A DNA stretch of 64,000 nucleotides from Lysinibacillus fusiformis (GCF_003049525.1 NZ_PYWL01000002.1:496001-560000), one strand, 5' to 3'. Numbered from the stretch's first letter, positions 7,802 to 17,375 are shown. The notes: generated by a model not told the origin, from the sequence alone. Numbers and translations are program-made.

Positions 7802-8449
7802 ATGAGGGAAATGAAAAAGGCAGAAGAACGCAGAAATGAAATTTTAGATGCAGCAGATGAACTGTTTACGCAGAAGGGATTTGATGGCACTAGCACAAAT
7901 AATATTCTTGAAAAAGTAGGAATTGCACGCGGTACTCTTTATTATCATTTTAAATCCAAGGAAGATATTATGGATGCCCTCATCGAACGTTATACGGAAA
8001 CGATGTTAACGAGGGCAAGGGCAGTGGCACGGGATAGTAGCATTGCGGTGAATGAGCGCATATTGAGGGCTGTGATGGCATTAAATATGCAGAATGAAAA
8101 TGGTCAGGAAATTATGGACCATATTCATAAGCCGCAAAATGCATTAATGCATCGAAAAATACAGCAGGTGGTCATGAATCATGTACCGCCATTATTGACG
8201 AGTATCATCCGTGAGGGTATTGAACAAGGGATTTATCATACACCCTACCCATACGAATGCATGGAGATGATTGTCGCATATACAAATACCGTTTTTGATG
8301 ATGATTTGGTGTTGTTGTCAGATGAAGAGCGGGCTGCTCGTGTCCCAGCATTTATCTTCAATGTGGAGCGAATGCTTGGCGTGGAAAGCGGTAGTTTGTT
8401 GTACATGATGAAAATGTTTGGTCATGAAGGGGAAGACGGGACGAAATAA
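7802..8449 (+). CDS. TetR family regulator
   Basis: The 215-residue protein has the N-terminal TetR DNA-binding domain: AADELFTQKGFDGTSTNNILEKVGIARGTLYYHFKSKEDIMDAL (about 18-60). The C-terminal ligand domain is not assignable. It stands first in an operon with an FtsX-type permease (38 bases downstream) and an ATPase, so it most likely represses this exporter until a substrate binds. A dyad sits in front of the gene. Confidence 0.9.
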   Translation: MREMKKAEERRNEILDAADELFTQKGFDGTSTNNILEKVGIARGTLYYHFKSKEDIMDALIERYTETMLTRARAVARDSSIAVNERILRAVMALNMQNENGQEIMDHIHKPQNALMHRKIQQVVMNHVPPLLTSIIREGIEQGIYHTPYPYECMEMIVAYTNTVFDDDLVLLSDEERAARVPAFIFNVERMLGVESGSLLYMMKMFGHEGEDGTK

Positions 8450-8487
8450 TTGTACTTAGGGTCTTAAAACTGACAAAGGGGTGACCT

Positions 8488-10806
8488 ATGTATTTCAAAA
8501 TTGTACGGAATGATATAGCGAATAGTAAGCTGATTACATGTTTGACAACACTGTTTGTAGCAGGTGCGGCTATGCTTGTTACGCTTTCGGCCGTTCTTAT
8601 TGTTCATTTATCAACTTCTATTGATACATTATTAAAGCAAGCGGAAACACCACATTTTCTACAGATGCATTCGGGTACTATCGATCAAGCGCATCTCATT
8701 GACTTTGCCGAGCGAAATGAGCTGGTGGATGAATTTCAGATCAACGAATTTCTCAATGTAGATGGTACCAAGATCAACATTGCAGGCAACACACTTGCAC
8801 AAAATGTTCAGGACAATGGGCTGACTACGCAAAGTGAGAAGTTTGATTTTTTACTAGACCTTGATGGCCATGTAATTGAAGCGGATAACGGAGACATTTA
8901 TGTACCTGTAGGCTATATGAAGGACGGCACAGCCAAGCTAGGTGATACAGTGATGGTCCATAATAAGCCATTTACGGTTGCAGGTTTTTTACGGGATTCG
9001 CAAATGAATTCCATGTTAGCATCATCCAAGCGATTCCTCGTGAGTGAAGAGGATTATGCAGCGATTCAGGCAGCCGGCACTATTGAATATTTAATAGAGT
9101 TTCGTTTGAAAGATTTGGCTGATTTAAGAAGCTTTGAAGAGGACTATCATCGTGCACATTTAGAAGCGAACGGACCAACGATTACATGGCCGCTCTTCAA
9201 AATGCTAAATGCCATATCGGATGGTTTGATGATCGCTGTTATTTTATTAATCAGCGTACTCGTGGTGGTCATTGCATTTATGTGTATCCGTTTTACATTG
9301 CTAACTAAAATGGAAGAGGATTATCGTGAAATCGGTGTAATGAAGGCCATTGGTATACGTGTTTCAGATATTCAGAAAATGTATTTTGCAAAATATGGTG
9401 TAATAGCGGCAATTGGCTGTGTGCTTGGCTTTATACTTTCCTTTATGGTGAGGGATATTCTTTTAGCCAATATCCGCCTATATATGGGGGATACAGCCAA
9501 TACATCATTGGTCTGGCTATTCACCATTATCGGTCTGGTGCTAGTATTTGCTTCTATCCTAATTTATGTACAATTAATGTTGAAACAGTTTCGCAAGCTT
9601 TCGGCTGTTCAGGCTATCCGATTTGGCGTGATACAAAGTAAAGCAAAACATGGGAAGTGGCTAAATATTAGCTCCAATAAAAGCCTTCCAATCAATCTCT
9701 TTTTAGGCGTGAAGGATGTGCTTTCCCGTAAAGGTTTATATGCCACAATGCTCACTGTCTTCATAGTAGCAACTTTTATTATCATTGTGCCTCAAAATTT
9801 ATACCATACCATTTCCTCCAAAAATTTTATTACGTATATGGGGATTGGCAATAGCGACATCCGCATCGATATTTCGCAAGGCAGTCAACATGTTCAGGAT
9901 GTAACAACTGTGGTCAAAACGCTAGAGCGTGATCAAGATATTACAGATTATACGGTTTTGACGACGAAAAAGTTTACAACCATTACAAATAATGGGGTGG
10001 AAGAAAGTCTAAAAATTGAGTTGGGCGACCATACCGTTTTCCCAGTAGAATATGCGCAAGGGAGTGCGCCGAGAGCTCAGGATGAAATAGCACTTTCTGT
10101 TCTTAATGCGGAGGAGCTTCAAAAAAAAGTGGGCGATACCATTTTACTTATCATCCAAGGTGAAACGAAAACCCTAACCGTAAGTGGCATCTATTCGGAT
10201 ATTACAAATGGTGGAAAAACAGCGAAGGCAGCATTCTCTGATGATTCCACAGAAAGTATGTGGAATGTCTTCTATGGTTCGCTATCGAAACAATCGGAAG
10301 TCGAAAAAAAGGTTGCAGAGTATACAGATAGCTTCCATTTTGCCAAGGTTTCAGGCATTGATGAATATATTTATCAAACATTTGGAACGACCATCGGCTC
10401 TATGAAGCAAGTATCGAGTGCGGCACTTATAGTAGCTCTCTTTATGTGTGTGCTGGTGACACTGTTGTTTATGAAAATGCTGATCGCAAAGGATCGATCT
10501 CCCATCGCTATCTTGAAATCGATTGGCTTTACAAACGTCGATATTTCCATACAATATGCGGCACGATCAGTTGTTGTCTTAATACTGGCTATTTTTGTGG
10601 GGACATTGCTCGCCAACACATTAGGTGAAATTCTGACGACCACGGTCATTGCATCCTTTGGTGCAGCTTCATTTAATTTTATAATTAATCCACTAGCTGC
10701 CTATGTTTTTTGCCCATTAGCCCTCCTATGCGTCGTACTTCTAGCAACGCTTATTGGGACTGTTAAGGCGGGACAATTAAAAATAATGGATTATATAAAG
10801 GAGTAG
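8488..10806 (+). CDS. ABC exporter permease, FtsX family
   Basis: The 772-residue protein has a first transmembrane helix at about 17-43, an extracytoplasmic region, three helices around 240-375, a second outside domain and a last FtsX-type helix set around 640-765. The motif EDYREIGVMKAIGIR, mirrored by RSPIAILKSIGFT, marks the coupling helices of the two FtsX domains. Such permeases (MacB/BceB-like type IV exporters) work with a separate ATPase, here the next gene 3 bases downstream. The transported or sensed compound is unknown; antimicrobial peptides or lipids are typical for the class. Confidence 0.88.
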   Translation: MYFKIVRNDIANSKLITCLTTLFVAGAAMLVTLSAVLIVHLSTSIDTLLKQAETPHFLQMHSGTIDQAHLIDFAERNELVDEFQINEFLNVDGTKINIAGNTLAQNVQDNGLTTQSEKFDFLLDLDGHVIEADNGDIYVPVGYMKDGTAKLGDTVMVHNKPFTVAGFLRDSQMNSMLASSKRFLVSEEDYAAIQAAGTIEYLIEFRLKDLADLRSFEEDYHRAHLEANGPTITWPLFKMLNAISDGLMIAVILLISVLVVVIAFMCIRFTLLTKMEEDYREIGVMKAIGIRVSDIQKMYFAKYGVIAAIGCVLGFILSFMVRDILLANIRLYMGDTANTSLVWLFTIIGLVLVFASILIYVQLMLKQFRKLSAVQAIRFGVIQSKAKHGKWLNISSNKSLPINLFLGVKDVLSRKGLYATMLTVFIVATFIIIVPQNLYHTISSKNFITYMGIGNSDIRIDISQGSQHVQDVTTVVKTLERDQDITDYTVLTTKKFTTITNNGVEESLKIELGDHTVFPVEYAQGSAPRAQDEIALSVLNAEELQKKVGDTILLIIQGETKTLTVSGIYSDITNGGKTAKAAFSDDSTESMWNVFYGSLSKQSEVEKKVAEYTDSFHFAKVSGIDEYIYQTFGTTIGSMKQVSSAALIVALFMCVLVTLLFMKMLIAKDRSPIAILKSIGFTNVDISIQYAARSVVVLILAIFVGTLLANTLGEILTTTVIASFGAASFNFIINPLAAYVFCPLALLCVVLLATLIGTVKAGQLKIMDYIKE

Positions 10807-10809
10807 AAC

Positions 10810-11568
10810 ATGAAAAAACTTGTGACTGGTGAACAAATAGTCAAGTCATTTCAGGTCGGAACAGAACGACATGAGGTTTTAAAGGCTGTATCCATCGATT
10901 TATATGAAGGCGAGTTCGTTTCTATTATGGGTCCCTCAGGTTGCGGCAAATCAACCTTACTGTATGCTCTTAGTGGTATGGATAGCATTGATCATGGTCG
11001 GGTTTCTTTTGATGGAGTTGATGTAGCAACACTCCATGACAAGGAGCTAGCCGAGCTCCGCCGAACGCGAATGGGCTTTGTGTTTCAACAGCCAACCTTT
11101 CTTAAAAGCTTAAATATCCTTGATAATATAGTATTACCTGCAGTACGTGATCAGCGAAAAAATGTGGATGCATTAACGGAAAAAGCACAAAGCATCATGA
11201 AAAAAGTAGGGATTGCAGACTTAGCAAAGCGTGATATTACGCAGGTTTCAGGTGGCCAGCTTCAGCGGGCAGGCATTTGCCGTGCTTTAATTAGTAGTCC
11301 ATCGATGATTTTTGGTGATGAACCAACAGGCGCATTGAATTCAACGTCTGCTCAGGAAATTATGGATATTCTAGCCTCTATCAATCAAGAAGGTACAACG
11401 GTTATGCTTGTGACACATGATCCGAAAATAGCTGCACGAACGGAGCGTATTCTCTTTATGAGTGATGGTTCTATCATCAGTGAATTGCGTTTACCACCAT
11501 TCATCGGTAAAGATTTGAATGATCGAATGGCAAAAGTTGCAACGACGATGCGAGAAATTGGTATTTAA
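10810..11568 (+). CDS. ABC exporter ATPase (MacB/LolD type)
   Basis: The 252-residue protein carries Walker A GPSGCGKST (about 41-49), the Q-loop FVFQQPTF, signature VSGGQLQRAG (about 146-155), Walker B MIFGDEPTGAL and the switch His in VTHDP. The DEPTGALNS motif is typical of ATPases paired with FtsX-type permeases. It starts 3 bases after the permease stop, so the two form one exporter under the upstream TetR gene. A C-terminal extension of about 30 residues is not recognised. Confidence 0.92.
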   Translation: MKKLVTGEQIVKSFQVGTERHEVLKAVSIDLYEGEFVSIMGPSGCGKSTLLYALSGMDSIDHGRVSFDGVDVATLHDKELAELRRTRMGFVFQQPTFLKSLNILDNIVLPAVRDQRKNVDALTEKAQSIMKKVGIADLAKRDITQVSGGQLQRAGICRALISSPSMIFGDEPTGALNSTSAQEIMDILASINQEGTTVMLVTHDPKIAARTERILFMSDGSIISELRLPPFIGKDLNDRMAKVATTMREIGI

Positions 11569-11581
11569 TAGATGAATTCAA

Positions 11582-11630
11582 AAAATCCGCAACGACTTGG
11601 CAGTAGCCGTTGCGGATTTTTTATTTTTTT
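11582..11630 (+). terminator. Rho-independent terminator
   Basis: AAAATCCGCAACG / CGTTGCGGATTTT stem with a T-rich tail, ending the TetR-ABC operon. Confidence 0.9.
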
Positions 11631-11639
11631 TAGAAAAAA

Positions 11640-11666
11640 TGAATCGCTTTTGCAATAGCGTCCGTC
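11640..11666 (+). promoter_or_regulatory. candidate ECF sigma promoter
   Basis: TGAATC, 17 bases, CGTC, placed 26 bases before the sigma gene. The spacing and position match the element before the paralogous sigma gene at 2768. Confidence 0.4.
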
Positions 11667-11692
11667 AGTAGTATAGAAAGTAGGTGAGAGCA

Positions 11693-12211
11693 ATGATGGA
11701 TATTGAACAAGTGATCGAGGAGCATGGGGATTACTTACTAAAGGTCGCCTATTTATATGTGAAGAATAAAGCGACAGCGGAAGATATTGTGCAGGATGTG
11801 TTCATCGCTTTTTATCAAAAGCAGGAGCAGTTTCGCCGGCAAGCATCATTGCGTACATATTTAGTAAAAATGACAGTCAATCGGAGCCATGATTATTTAC
11901 GGAGCTGGAAAAGTAAACGCCTGACATTATTTGAAAAGATTACGGGCCGCACAACGGCGATTACACCAGAGAAGGAAGTGCTCGAGAAGTCGGTCAAACA
12001 AGAGCTGACAGAGGCGTTATTTACGTTATCGGTCGCTTATCGTGAGGTTCTAATTTTGTATTATTTTGAGGAGATGACAACTGTAGAGATTGCACAGCTT
12101 GTCCGATGCCCAGAAGCGACAATTCGTACAAGGCTACAACGAGCGCGTAAACAGCTGGCAACAGCAATCGGTGACTTTGATTGGGAGGTGCTACGTCATG
12201 AATCAATTTAA
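11693..12211 (+). CDS. ECF-type sigma-70 factor
   Basis: The 172-residue protein resembles the sigma at 2768 throughout. Region 2 reads YLLKVAYLYVKNKATAEDIVQDVFIAFYQ and region 4 contains VEIAQLVRCPEATIRTRLQRARKQL. Two adjacent ATG codons follow TAGGTGAGAG; the first is chosen. The downstream membrane protein starts 14 bases before the stop codon, which suggests a coupled sigma/anti-sigma unit. A candidate promoter of its own type precedes it. Confidence 0.85.
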   Translation: MMDIEQVIEEHGDYLLKVAYLYVKNKATAEDIVQDVFIAFYQKQEQFRRQASLRTYLVKMTVNRSHDYLRSWKSKRLTLFEKITGRTTAITPEKEVLEKSVKQELTEALFTLSVAYREVLILYYFEEMTTVEIAQLVRCPEATIRTRLQRARKQLATAIGDFDWEVLRHESI

Positions 12212-12860
12212 AGAAGAGCTATTAAAGGAACTACAAGATATAAAATTCTCTGAGAAGCGTAAACAATTAATCGCAGAAAAGGCTAGACGGAAAGGAAAGC
12301 ATAAAGTAGGTAATCAATGGACGTACCGCGTCGTACTAGCAACCTTTACTGTATTGGTCATTAGTTTTAGTTATCTTTTGTCAGAGCAGAAGGAACAGCG
12401 CTCCACAGGTCACCAAGCAGCAACTATACAGTCCGATGCCTGGAGCTGGTGGACAATATTCAATTCTGATTATGTTCGAGGAATTTTGTTGTTGGGCTTT
12501 TTTATCGGTGCTGCTTATATTGTCAAGCGTGTATTACTAAAAAAAGGATATGGACTTCCTATTTGTATAGAATGCGGGGAGAGCTGGTCTGAAAAGGAGG
12601 CACGCAAATTGTATCGCAAAAATGGAGAAATTGTGTGCCCTCATTGTGGACAAAAACAGTATCGTACGAAAAAATCCATGCAATTAGGGGGCATGCTTTC
12701 AATGCCGATACCACTATTCATTATGTTGCAACATGTGTTCCATAACTACTTCATCGGTTTTATTTTCTTTCTAGTAGGGGTGCTGATTTTTCTTTATCAA
12801 GTCGTGCCATATGTCTTTAAGCTACAAGACAAGGATTCTATGAATGAACCTTTATGGTAA
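12198..12860 (+). CDS. membrane zinc-ribbon protein, possible anti-sigma factor
   Basis: The 220-residue protein has a charged N-terminus of about 40 residues, transmembrane segments near 48-66, 92-112 and two more at the C-terminus, and between them a zinc ribbon with Cys123, Cys126, Cys147 and Cys150. The spacing C-x2-C-x20-C-x2-C is exactly that of the TIGR04104 (cxxc_20_cxxc) family. ATG at 12198, inside the sigma gene and preceded by GGGAGGTG, begins MNQFKEELLKEL. Overlap with the sigma gene suggests it acts as anti-sigma factor, but that is inference; the zinc ribbon is cytoplasmic or external depending on topology. Confidence 0.7.
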   Translation: MNQFKEELLKELQDIKFSEKRKQLIAEKARRKGKHKVGNQWTYRVVLATFTVLVISFSYLLSEQKEQRSTGHQAATIQSDAWSWWTIFNSDYVRGILLLGFFIGAAYIVKRVLLKKGYGLPICIECGESWSEKEARKLYRKNGEIVCPHCGQKQYRTKKSMQLGGMLSMPIPLFIMLQHVFHNYFIGFIFFLVGVLIFLYQVVPYVFKLQDKDSMNEPLW

Positions 12861-12874
12861 TAATAATAGCGAAG

Positions 12875-12910
12875 AGAAATTGCGATAGTTATCTAGCAAT
12901 TTCTTTTTTT
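12875..12910 (+). terminator. Rho-independent terminator
   Basis: AGAAATTGC / GCAATTTCT stem followed by eight or more T. Confidence 0.9.
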
Positions 12911-12924
12911 TACACCAAAATACA

Positions 12925-12983
12925 TTGACAAGCGTTTTCATTTGCTTTATATTTGTGTTAACTTATTTTTATTGTTAGTTAAC
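12925..12983 (+). promoter_or_regulatory. bioY promoter with BirA-like operator
   Basis: TTGACA and TATATT are 17 bases apart (12925-12953). Directly after the -10 lies the inverted repeat GTTAACT-N13-AGTTAAC (12957-12983), overlapping the expected transcription start. GTTAAC half-sites separated by about 14 bases are the pattern of biotin-repressor (BirA) operators in Bacilli, so bioY is probably shut off when biotin is plentiful. Confidence 0.75.
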
Positions 12984-13008
12984 GTATAGCAAAGGGAGGC
13001 TTTTTACA

Positions 13009-13560
13009 TTGAAAAAAGGAAGTACATATCAATATGTGTTAGCGGCATTTGGAGCAGCGATTATTGCTGTTTTGGCACAGGTGACCATTCCACTACCTCT
13101 AATTCCAATTACAGGACAAACTTTAGCAGTCGGCATTGTCGTGACTATTTTAGGGACAAGATTAGGAACATTATCTGTTCTATTATATATTTTACTAGGA
13201 GCAGCTGGTTTACCAGTGTTTAGTGGAATGTCTGGAGGTCTAGGGATTTTAGTTGGTCCGACAGGGGGATATATTGTAGGATTCCTTGCCACAGCGATTA
13301 TTATGGGCTTATACTTAGATAAATTTGGTATTACATTTACCCAAGCGATTATTGCAAATATCATCGGCATGATTATTACGTTATCATTTGGTACGGTATG
13401 GTTAAAAATCGTAGCAGATTATACATGGACAGCAGCCTTCTTGGGTGGTACTGCACCATTTATAGTAGTAGGGATTGTCAAAGCGGTAATGGCGGCATGG
13501 ATTGGTGTGATTGTCCGTCGCCGCTTAGAAAGAGCACATTTAATTGAAGCAATAGCATAG
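13009..13560 (+). CDS. bioY: BioY biotin transporter
   Basis: This is the substrate-binding membrane subunit (S component) of the biotin ECF transporter. The 183 residues contain six hydrophobic segments and the family motifs TIPLPLIPITGQTLAVGIV and AAGLPVFSGMSGGLGILVGPTGGYIVGF. The TTG start follows AGGGAGG at 9 bases. The upstream region carries a BirA-like operator. No EcfA/EcfT genes are adjacent, so it would share a common energising module or act alone. The amidohydrolase gene follows 18 bases after the stop. Confidence 0.93.
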   Translation: MKKGSTYQYVLAAFGAAIIAVLAQVTIPLPLIPITGQTLAVGIVVTILGTRLGTLSVLLYILLGAAGLPVFSGMSGGLGILVGPTGGYIVGFLATAIIMGLYLDKFGITFTQAIIANIIGMIITLSFGTVWLKIVADYTWTAAFLGGTAPFIVVGIVKAVMAAWIGVIVRRRLERAHLIEAIA

Positions 13561-13578
13561 GACATAGGGGGAATTGTT

Positions 13579-15144
13579 TTGGCAACATTATGGACAGGTG
13601 GAAAGATTTACACGATGGCTCAGGTTGGTGAAACAGTAGAAGCAGTCCTTGAAGAAGATGGGAAAATTGTGGCGACAGGCTCAGTGGAGAGCTTGTCGCC
13701 ATTAGCTACTTCTACTCGACATTTACAAGGCAATGTCATGTATCCAGGCTTTGTAGATAGTCATTTACATATTATTGGTTACGGGGAAAAATTAAAGCAT
13801 ATTGATGTATCGGCTATTACGAGTAAAGAGGCGTTACTTGAAAAGCTTCAAGAGCGTATGTCCAAGGCATCCCCCAAAGAATGGGTCATAGCGATTGGAT
13901 TAAATGAAAACCAATTTGAAGAGCCCATTTTCCCAACTTTAGCAGAGCTGGATGCGCTTGGTGAAGCCTATTTAATCATCAAGCGTAGCTGTCACCATTT
14001 AATTTTAGCTAATTCTAAGGCACTTGCTTTTGCAGGGATTACCAATGCTACACCTTCACCAGAGGGGGGGATCGTTGAAAAAATAGATGGTCAGCTCACG
14101 GGCGTATTAAAGGATGCGGCTTTATATTTAGTGGTCAATCAGATGCCCCATATTACACCTGTATATATAGAGGATGCTTTAGTGAAAGCGGTTGCCTCAT
14201 TACAAGCATATGGTTTAGTGGGAGGTCATTCGGAAGATTTAAGCTATTACGGACCGCCAAGCCAACCCATTCAAGCCTACCGTAAAATAGTGGAATCTCA
14301 GCAATCTTTCAAAGTTCATTTATTGCAGCATCATACCGTATTTAAGGAGGTAGAAAAGTTGGATACTACTTCCTCGCCTTTCTTGGAGTTCGGTGCCATG
14401 AAAATCTTTATTGATGGAGCCTTTGGCGGAAGAACGGCAGCACTACGTCAACCATACAATGATGATCCAGACAATACAGGAATGCTTATTCATACGACAG
14501 AGCAATTAACGAAGTATGTGCAGCTAGCTCGTCAATATGGACAAACTGTCGCCGTCCATGCAATCGGAGATTTAGCCATCGAACTGATTTTAGATGTTTT
14601 TACGGCACATCCACCACAGGCTGGTCAGCTTGATCGGGTAATCCATTGTAGCTTGGTCGATGAGGGCATATTAACTAAACTAGCTGAATTGCCTGTTGCT
14701 ATCGATATGCAGCCGCAATTTGTACAGGGGGAGTATGACGCCGAGCTATTAAAGCTTGGAGAGGAGCGCGCTCAAGGCTTACATCCTTTAAAGTCACTTC
14801 TTGACCGTGGACTTGTGGTGGCTGGTGGTAGTGACGCGCCGATTGAAGTACCGAATCCATTAATCGGAATCTATGCTGCTGTCACAAGATGTAATGTGGG
14901 AGAAAAACATGATGGCTATAATCCTAAGGAGAAAATTTCTCGTTTCGAAGCGGTCCATTTGTATACAGGGGGAGCGGCTGAAATCATTGGACAGCAGCAC
15001 AGTCGTGGTAAAATTGCAGAAGGCTATACAGCCGATTTTACGATTTTAAAAGAGGATATTTTCACTGTGGCTATAGAGCAACTACCTCACATTGAAGTAT
15101 TTTGTACTGTGGTAGATGGTAAGATTGTATATGAAAATCGCTGA
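13579..15144 (+). CDS. amidohydrolase, YtcJ family
   Basis: The 521-residue metal-dependent hydrolase has the N-terminal metal motif DSHLHIIGYG (about 60), VHAIGD (about 332) and GGSDAPIE (about 416), the signature of the amidohydrolase_3 (YtcJ) family, which hydrolyses amide or related bonds. The substrate is unknown. It begins with TTG after AGGGGG, 18 bases behind bioY, so it probably shares the biotin-controlled promoter; an amide hydrolase releasing biotin or a precursor would fit, but nothing in the sequence proves it. Confidence 0.85.
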   Translation: MATLWTGGKIYTMAQVGETVEAVLEEDGKIVATGSVESLSPLATSTRHLQGNVMYPGFVDSHLHIIGYGEKLKHIDVSAITSKEALLEKLQERMSKASPKEWVIAIGLNENQFEEPIFPTLAELDALGEAYLIIKRSCHHLILANSKALAFAGITNATPSPEGGIVEKIDGQLTGVLKDAALYLVVNQMPHITPVYIEDALVKAVASLQAYGLVGGHSEDLSYYGPPSQPIQAYRKIVESQQSFKVHLLQHHTVFKEVEKLDTTSSPFLEFGAMKIFIDGAFGGRTAALRQPYNDDPDNTGMLIHTTEQLTKYVQLARQYGQTVAVHAIGDLAIELILDVFTAHPPQAGQLDRVIHCSLVDEGILTKLAELPVAIDMQPQFVQGEYDAELLKLGEERAQGLHPLKSLLDRGLVVAGGSDAPIEVPNPLIGIYAAVTRCNVGEKHDGYNPKEKISRFEAVHLYTGGAAEIIGQQHSRGKIAEGYTADFTILKEDIFTVAIEQLPHIEVFCTVVDGKIVYENR

Positions 15145-15169
15145 AGGGTAACCTTGCAGCGATTTTTTT
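15134..15169 (+). terminator. Rho-independent terminator
   Basis: AAAATCGCTG / CAGCGATTTT stem overlapping the amidohydrolase stop, followed by T. It ends the bioY transcript. Confidence 0.85.
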
Positions 15170-15171
15170 AG

Positions 15172-15381
15172 TTATTTCCTATTTGTAAAATTATTTACTT
15201 GGTGTTCTAAGCTTGTCACTCGTTTTGTTAAGTCCTCTACTTGCTGTTGCATGGTTGGTGGAGGAGGCACAGGTATTGTTGCTTTCATTTTTTTGATCAT
15301 ACGAATCATGCCGAAAAAGATAGCTAAAAACAGGCATAGAAGAACCGTTGTACTAATCATATCGCCAATGTCGAATTTCAT
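15172..15381 (-). CDS. small membrane protein with coiled coil
   Basis: The 69-residue protein has one transmembrane helix (about 8-30), a proline-rich linker (IPVPPPPT) and a C-terminal heptad-like helix (VEDLTKRVTSLEHQVNNF). GAAAGGAG precedes the ATG. The layout suggests a membrane-anchored oligomer with a short cytoplasmic coiled coil. No family is recognised. Confidence 0.65.
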   Translation of the reverse strand: MKFDIGDMISTTVLLCLFLAIFFGMIRMIKKMKATIPVPPPPTMQQQVEDLTKRVTSLEHQVNNFTNRK

Positions 15382-15602
15382 GTTTGCGCTCCTTTCGCTA
15401 CGGGGTATCTAGTTATATACAGGATAGCTTCGAGAAAAGTTTCAAGAAAATGGAGAACGTCACGATAAATACACAAATCTTTTCTCTCCAAGCTGCATAG
15501 GATACTTGAACATATTGCTATTTTATTGCTTTGAGTACTGTGCCGTGGCGGTCAAAACATACGTTAGAAGAGAGCGATTTTAACTGTAACAGGGGTGATT
15601 AT

Positions 15603-17375
15603 GTGCACAAGGCAGGACAAGTAATGCGACAGGCTGTTTATAATATTTATATATATCGATTTGACTATGTACAGGTTTTCGCATTAATTAGAATCTTTCA
15701 GTTTTTATTAATGATCCCTGTAAGCTCTACGATGTTAAAGCTCATGCTCAGAGTAACAGGATATACACATATTACCGAGCAAAATTGGCAAAGCTTTGTG
15801 GCCCATCCCTTTGTCATTATGATGATTTGTCTATTAATCTTGTTGTTCTTATTATTTGTTTATTATGAAATGGGCTTTTTATTTTTAATGGCCTTTCATC
15901 AACAAAGAGGAATGCGCTATCGATTTTTTTCTATATGGCAACAACTGAATCGTAAGGTTGTTTATTTTTTTAGTGTCCAAGTACTATTTTTAATCGTCTA
16001 TCTTGCTCTATTAATGCCACTCGCTTCTTTCATGCTACCACTCACCTTAACCCAATCCATCTCACTTCCAAATTTTTTAACAGAAGAAATCATGAGTAGT
16101 CGAACAGGTAGGTTAGCATATACCGCAGTGGCAAGTATTTTAGTAATGATCGGCATTCGGAGTATTTTAACGTTACCTATTTTTACGATTCAGCCAAACA
16201 TTTCTATTTTACGTTCATTCAAGCAAAGCTGGCGATTTTCCAAAAGAGGTTTATTGGAGCTTTTAGCCTTATTGGTCATGCTTTTAACAGGGCATCTATT
16301 CGTCATGCTCAGTATAACGGTAATTAGCACGGTTCCACTTTATTTAATGGAACGCTTGCTACCAAATGCCGCATTGGTGACAGCGGGGTTAACGCTCGCC
16401 TTTTTAGAAATGGTCTTTGTGGTGCTCTTTAGTTTATTACAGGCTATGTTTTCACAAGTCATGGTTGCCATTACTTACAATACATCGGTTATAGGGAAAA
16501 TCAACAAATCGGGTAAGCATAGGAAACGACGTTATAAACCTTTACTGCTCATTAGCTTTGTTGTGTTTGTAGTATTAAGTATGATCAATATCAATTCTTT
16601 AGAGAAAAGTGTCTATGCACCCGATACAAAAATTATTGCCCATCGAGGCTATGTGGCTGGCAATGTTGAAAATACGATTAGCGGGCTAGTGAGCGCGGCT
16701 AATGCCGGTGCAGACCTCATTGAAATTGATATTCAGCAAACAGTGGATGGTGAATTTGTCGTATTCCATGACCGTACATTGCGGCGATTGGCAGGTAAAA
16801 ACGGGGTCATTGCTAATATGACCTTAAGTGAATTAAAAACGTTAACGATTCATCAAAATGGCTATAGTGATAAAATTGCCTCTTTAGAGGATTGTATCGA
16901 AATTGCTAAAGCTTTAGATGTTGCGTTACTCATTGAGTTAAAGGTACATGGCAAGGAAACGGAAGATGTGTTACCCAAATTAGTGGAAAAGCTACGAAAA
17001 TACAAGGTCCTGGATTCGTATTATGTGCAATCTACAGATGGACAGAAAATGACCCAATTAAAAAAATTAGTACCGAATCTAAGAGTGGGTATTGTCTACG
17101 CGCTTAATATCGGTCCAATGGAAGAAGGTGTGGATTTCATTGCCTTAGAGGAGTCATGGGTAACAGAGCAGCTTATTGAGGAGCTGAAGCAGAACCCGAT
17201 GGATTTATTCGTGTGGACGCTGAATGATGACCGTTCGTTACAAACCTTTATCGAGAAAAATGTGAGCGGCGTCATTACCGATCATCCTGATGTTGCCCAC
17301 GATTTAAGGACAAAACAAAGCGAACATCAATACTTCTTGCAACGCATCCTAAACCGATTGAAATTTATATTTTAA
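15603..17375 (+). CDS. membrane glycerophosphodiester phosphodiesterase
   Basis: The enzyme hydrolyses glycerophosphodiesters to glycerol-3-phosphate and an alcohol. The 590 residues hold an N-terminal domain with about seven transmembrane helices (GPDPase_memb type, to about 350) and a C-terminal catalytic domain starting IIAHRGYVAGNVENT with EIDIQQTVDGEFVVFHDRTL, the HR...E.D..H metal and catalytic set of GDPD enzymes. GTG at 15603 is preferred because AGGGGTG lies 5-11 bases before it; an in-frame TTG at 15531 lacks a ribosome site. The catalytic part is probably outside the cell. Confidence 0.88.
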   Translation: MHKAGQVMRQAVYNIYIYRFDYVQVFALIRIFQFLLMIPVSSTMLKLMLRVTGYTHITEQNWQSFVAHPFVIMMICLLILLFLLFVYYEMGFLFLMAFHQQRGMRYRFFSIWQQLNRKVVYFFSVQVLFLIVYLALLMPLASFMLPLTLTQSISLPNFLTEEIMSSRTGRLAYTAVASILVMIGIRSILTLPIFTIQPNISILRSFKQSWRFSKRGLLELLALLVMLLTGHLFVMLSITVISTVPLYLMERLLPNAALVTAGLTLAFLEMVFVVLFSLLQAMFSQVMVAITYNTSVIGKINKSGKHRKRRYKPLLLISFVVFVVLSMININSLEKSVYAPDTKIIAHRGYVAGNVENTISGLVSAANAGADLIEIDIQQTVDGEFVVFHDRTLRRLAGKNGVIANMTLSELKTLTIHQNGYSDKIASLEDCIEIAKALDVALLIELKVHGKETEDVLPKLVEKLRKYKVLDSYYVQSTDGQKMTQLKKLVPNLRVGIVYALNIGPMEEGVDFIALEESWVTEQLIEELKQNPMDLFVWTLNDDRSLQTFIEKNVSGVITDHPDVAHDLRTKQSEHQYFLQRILNRLKFIF

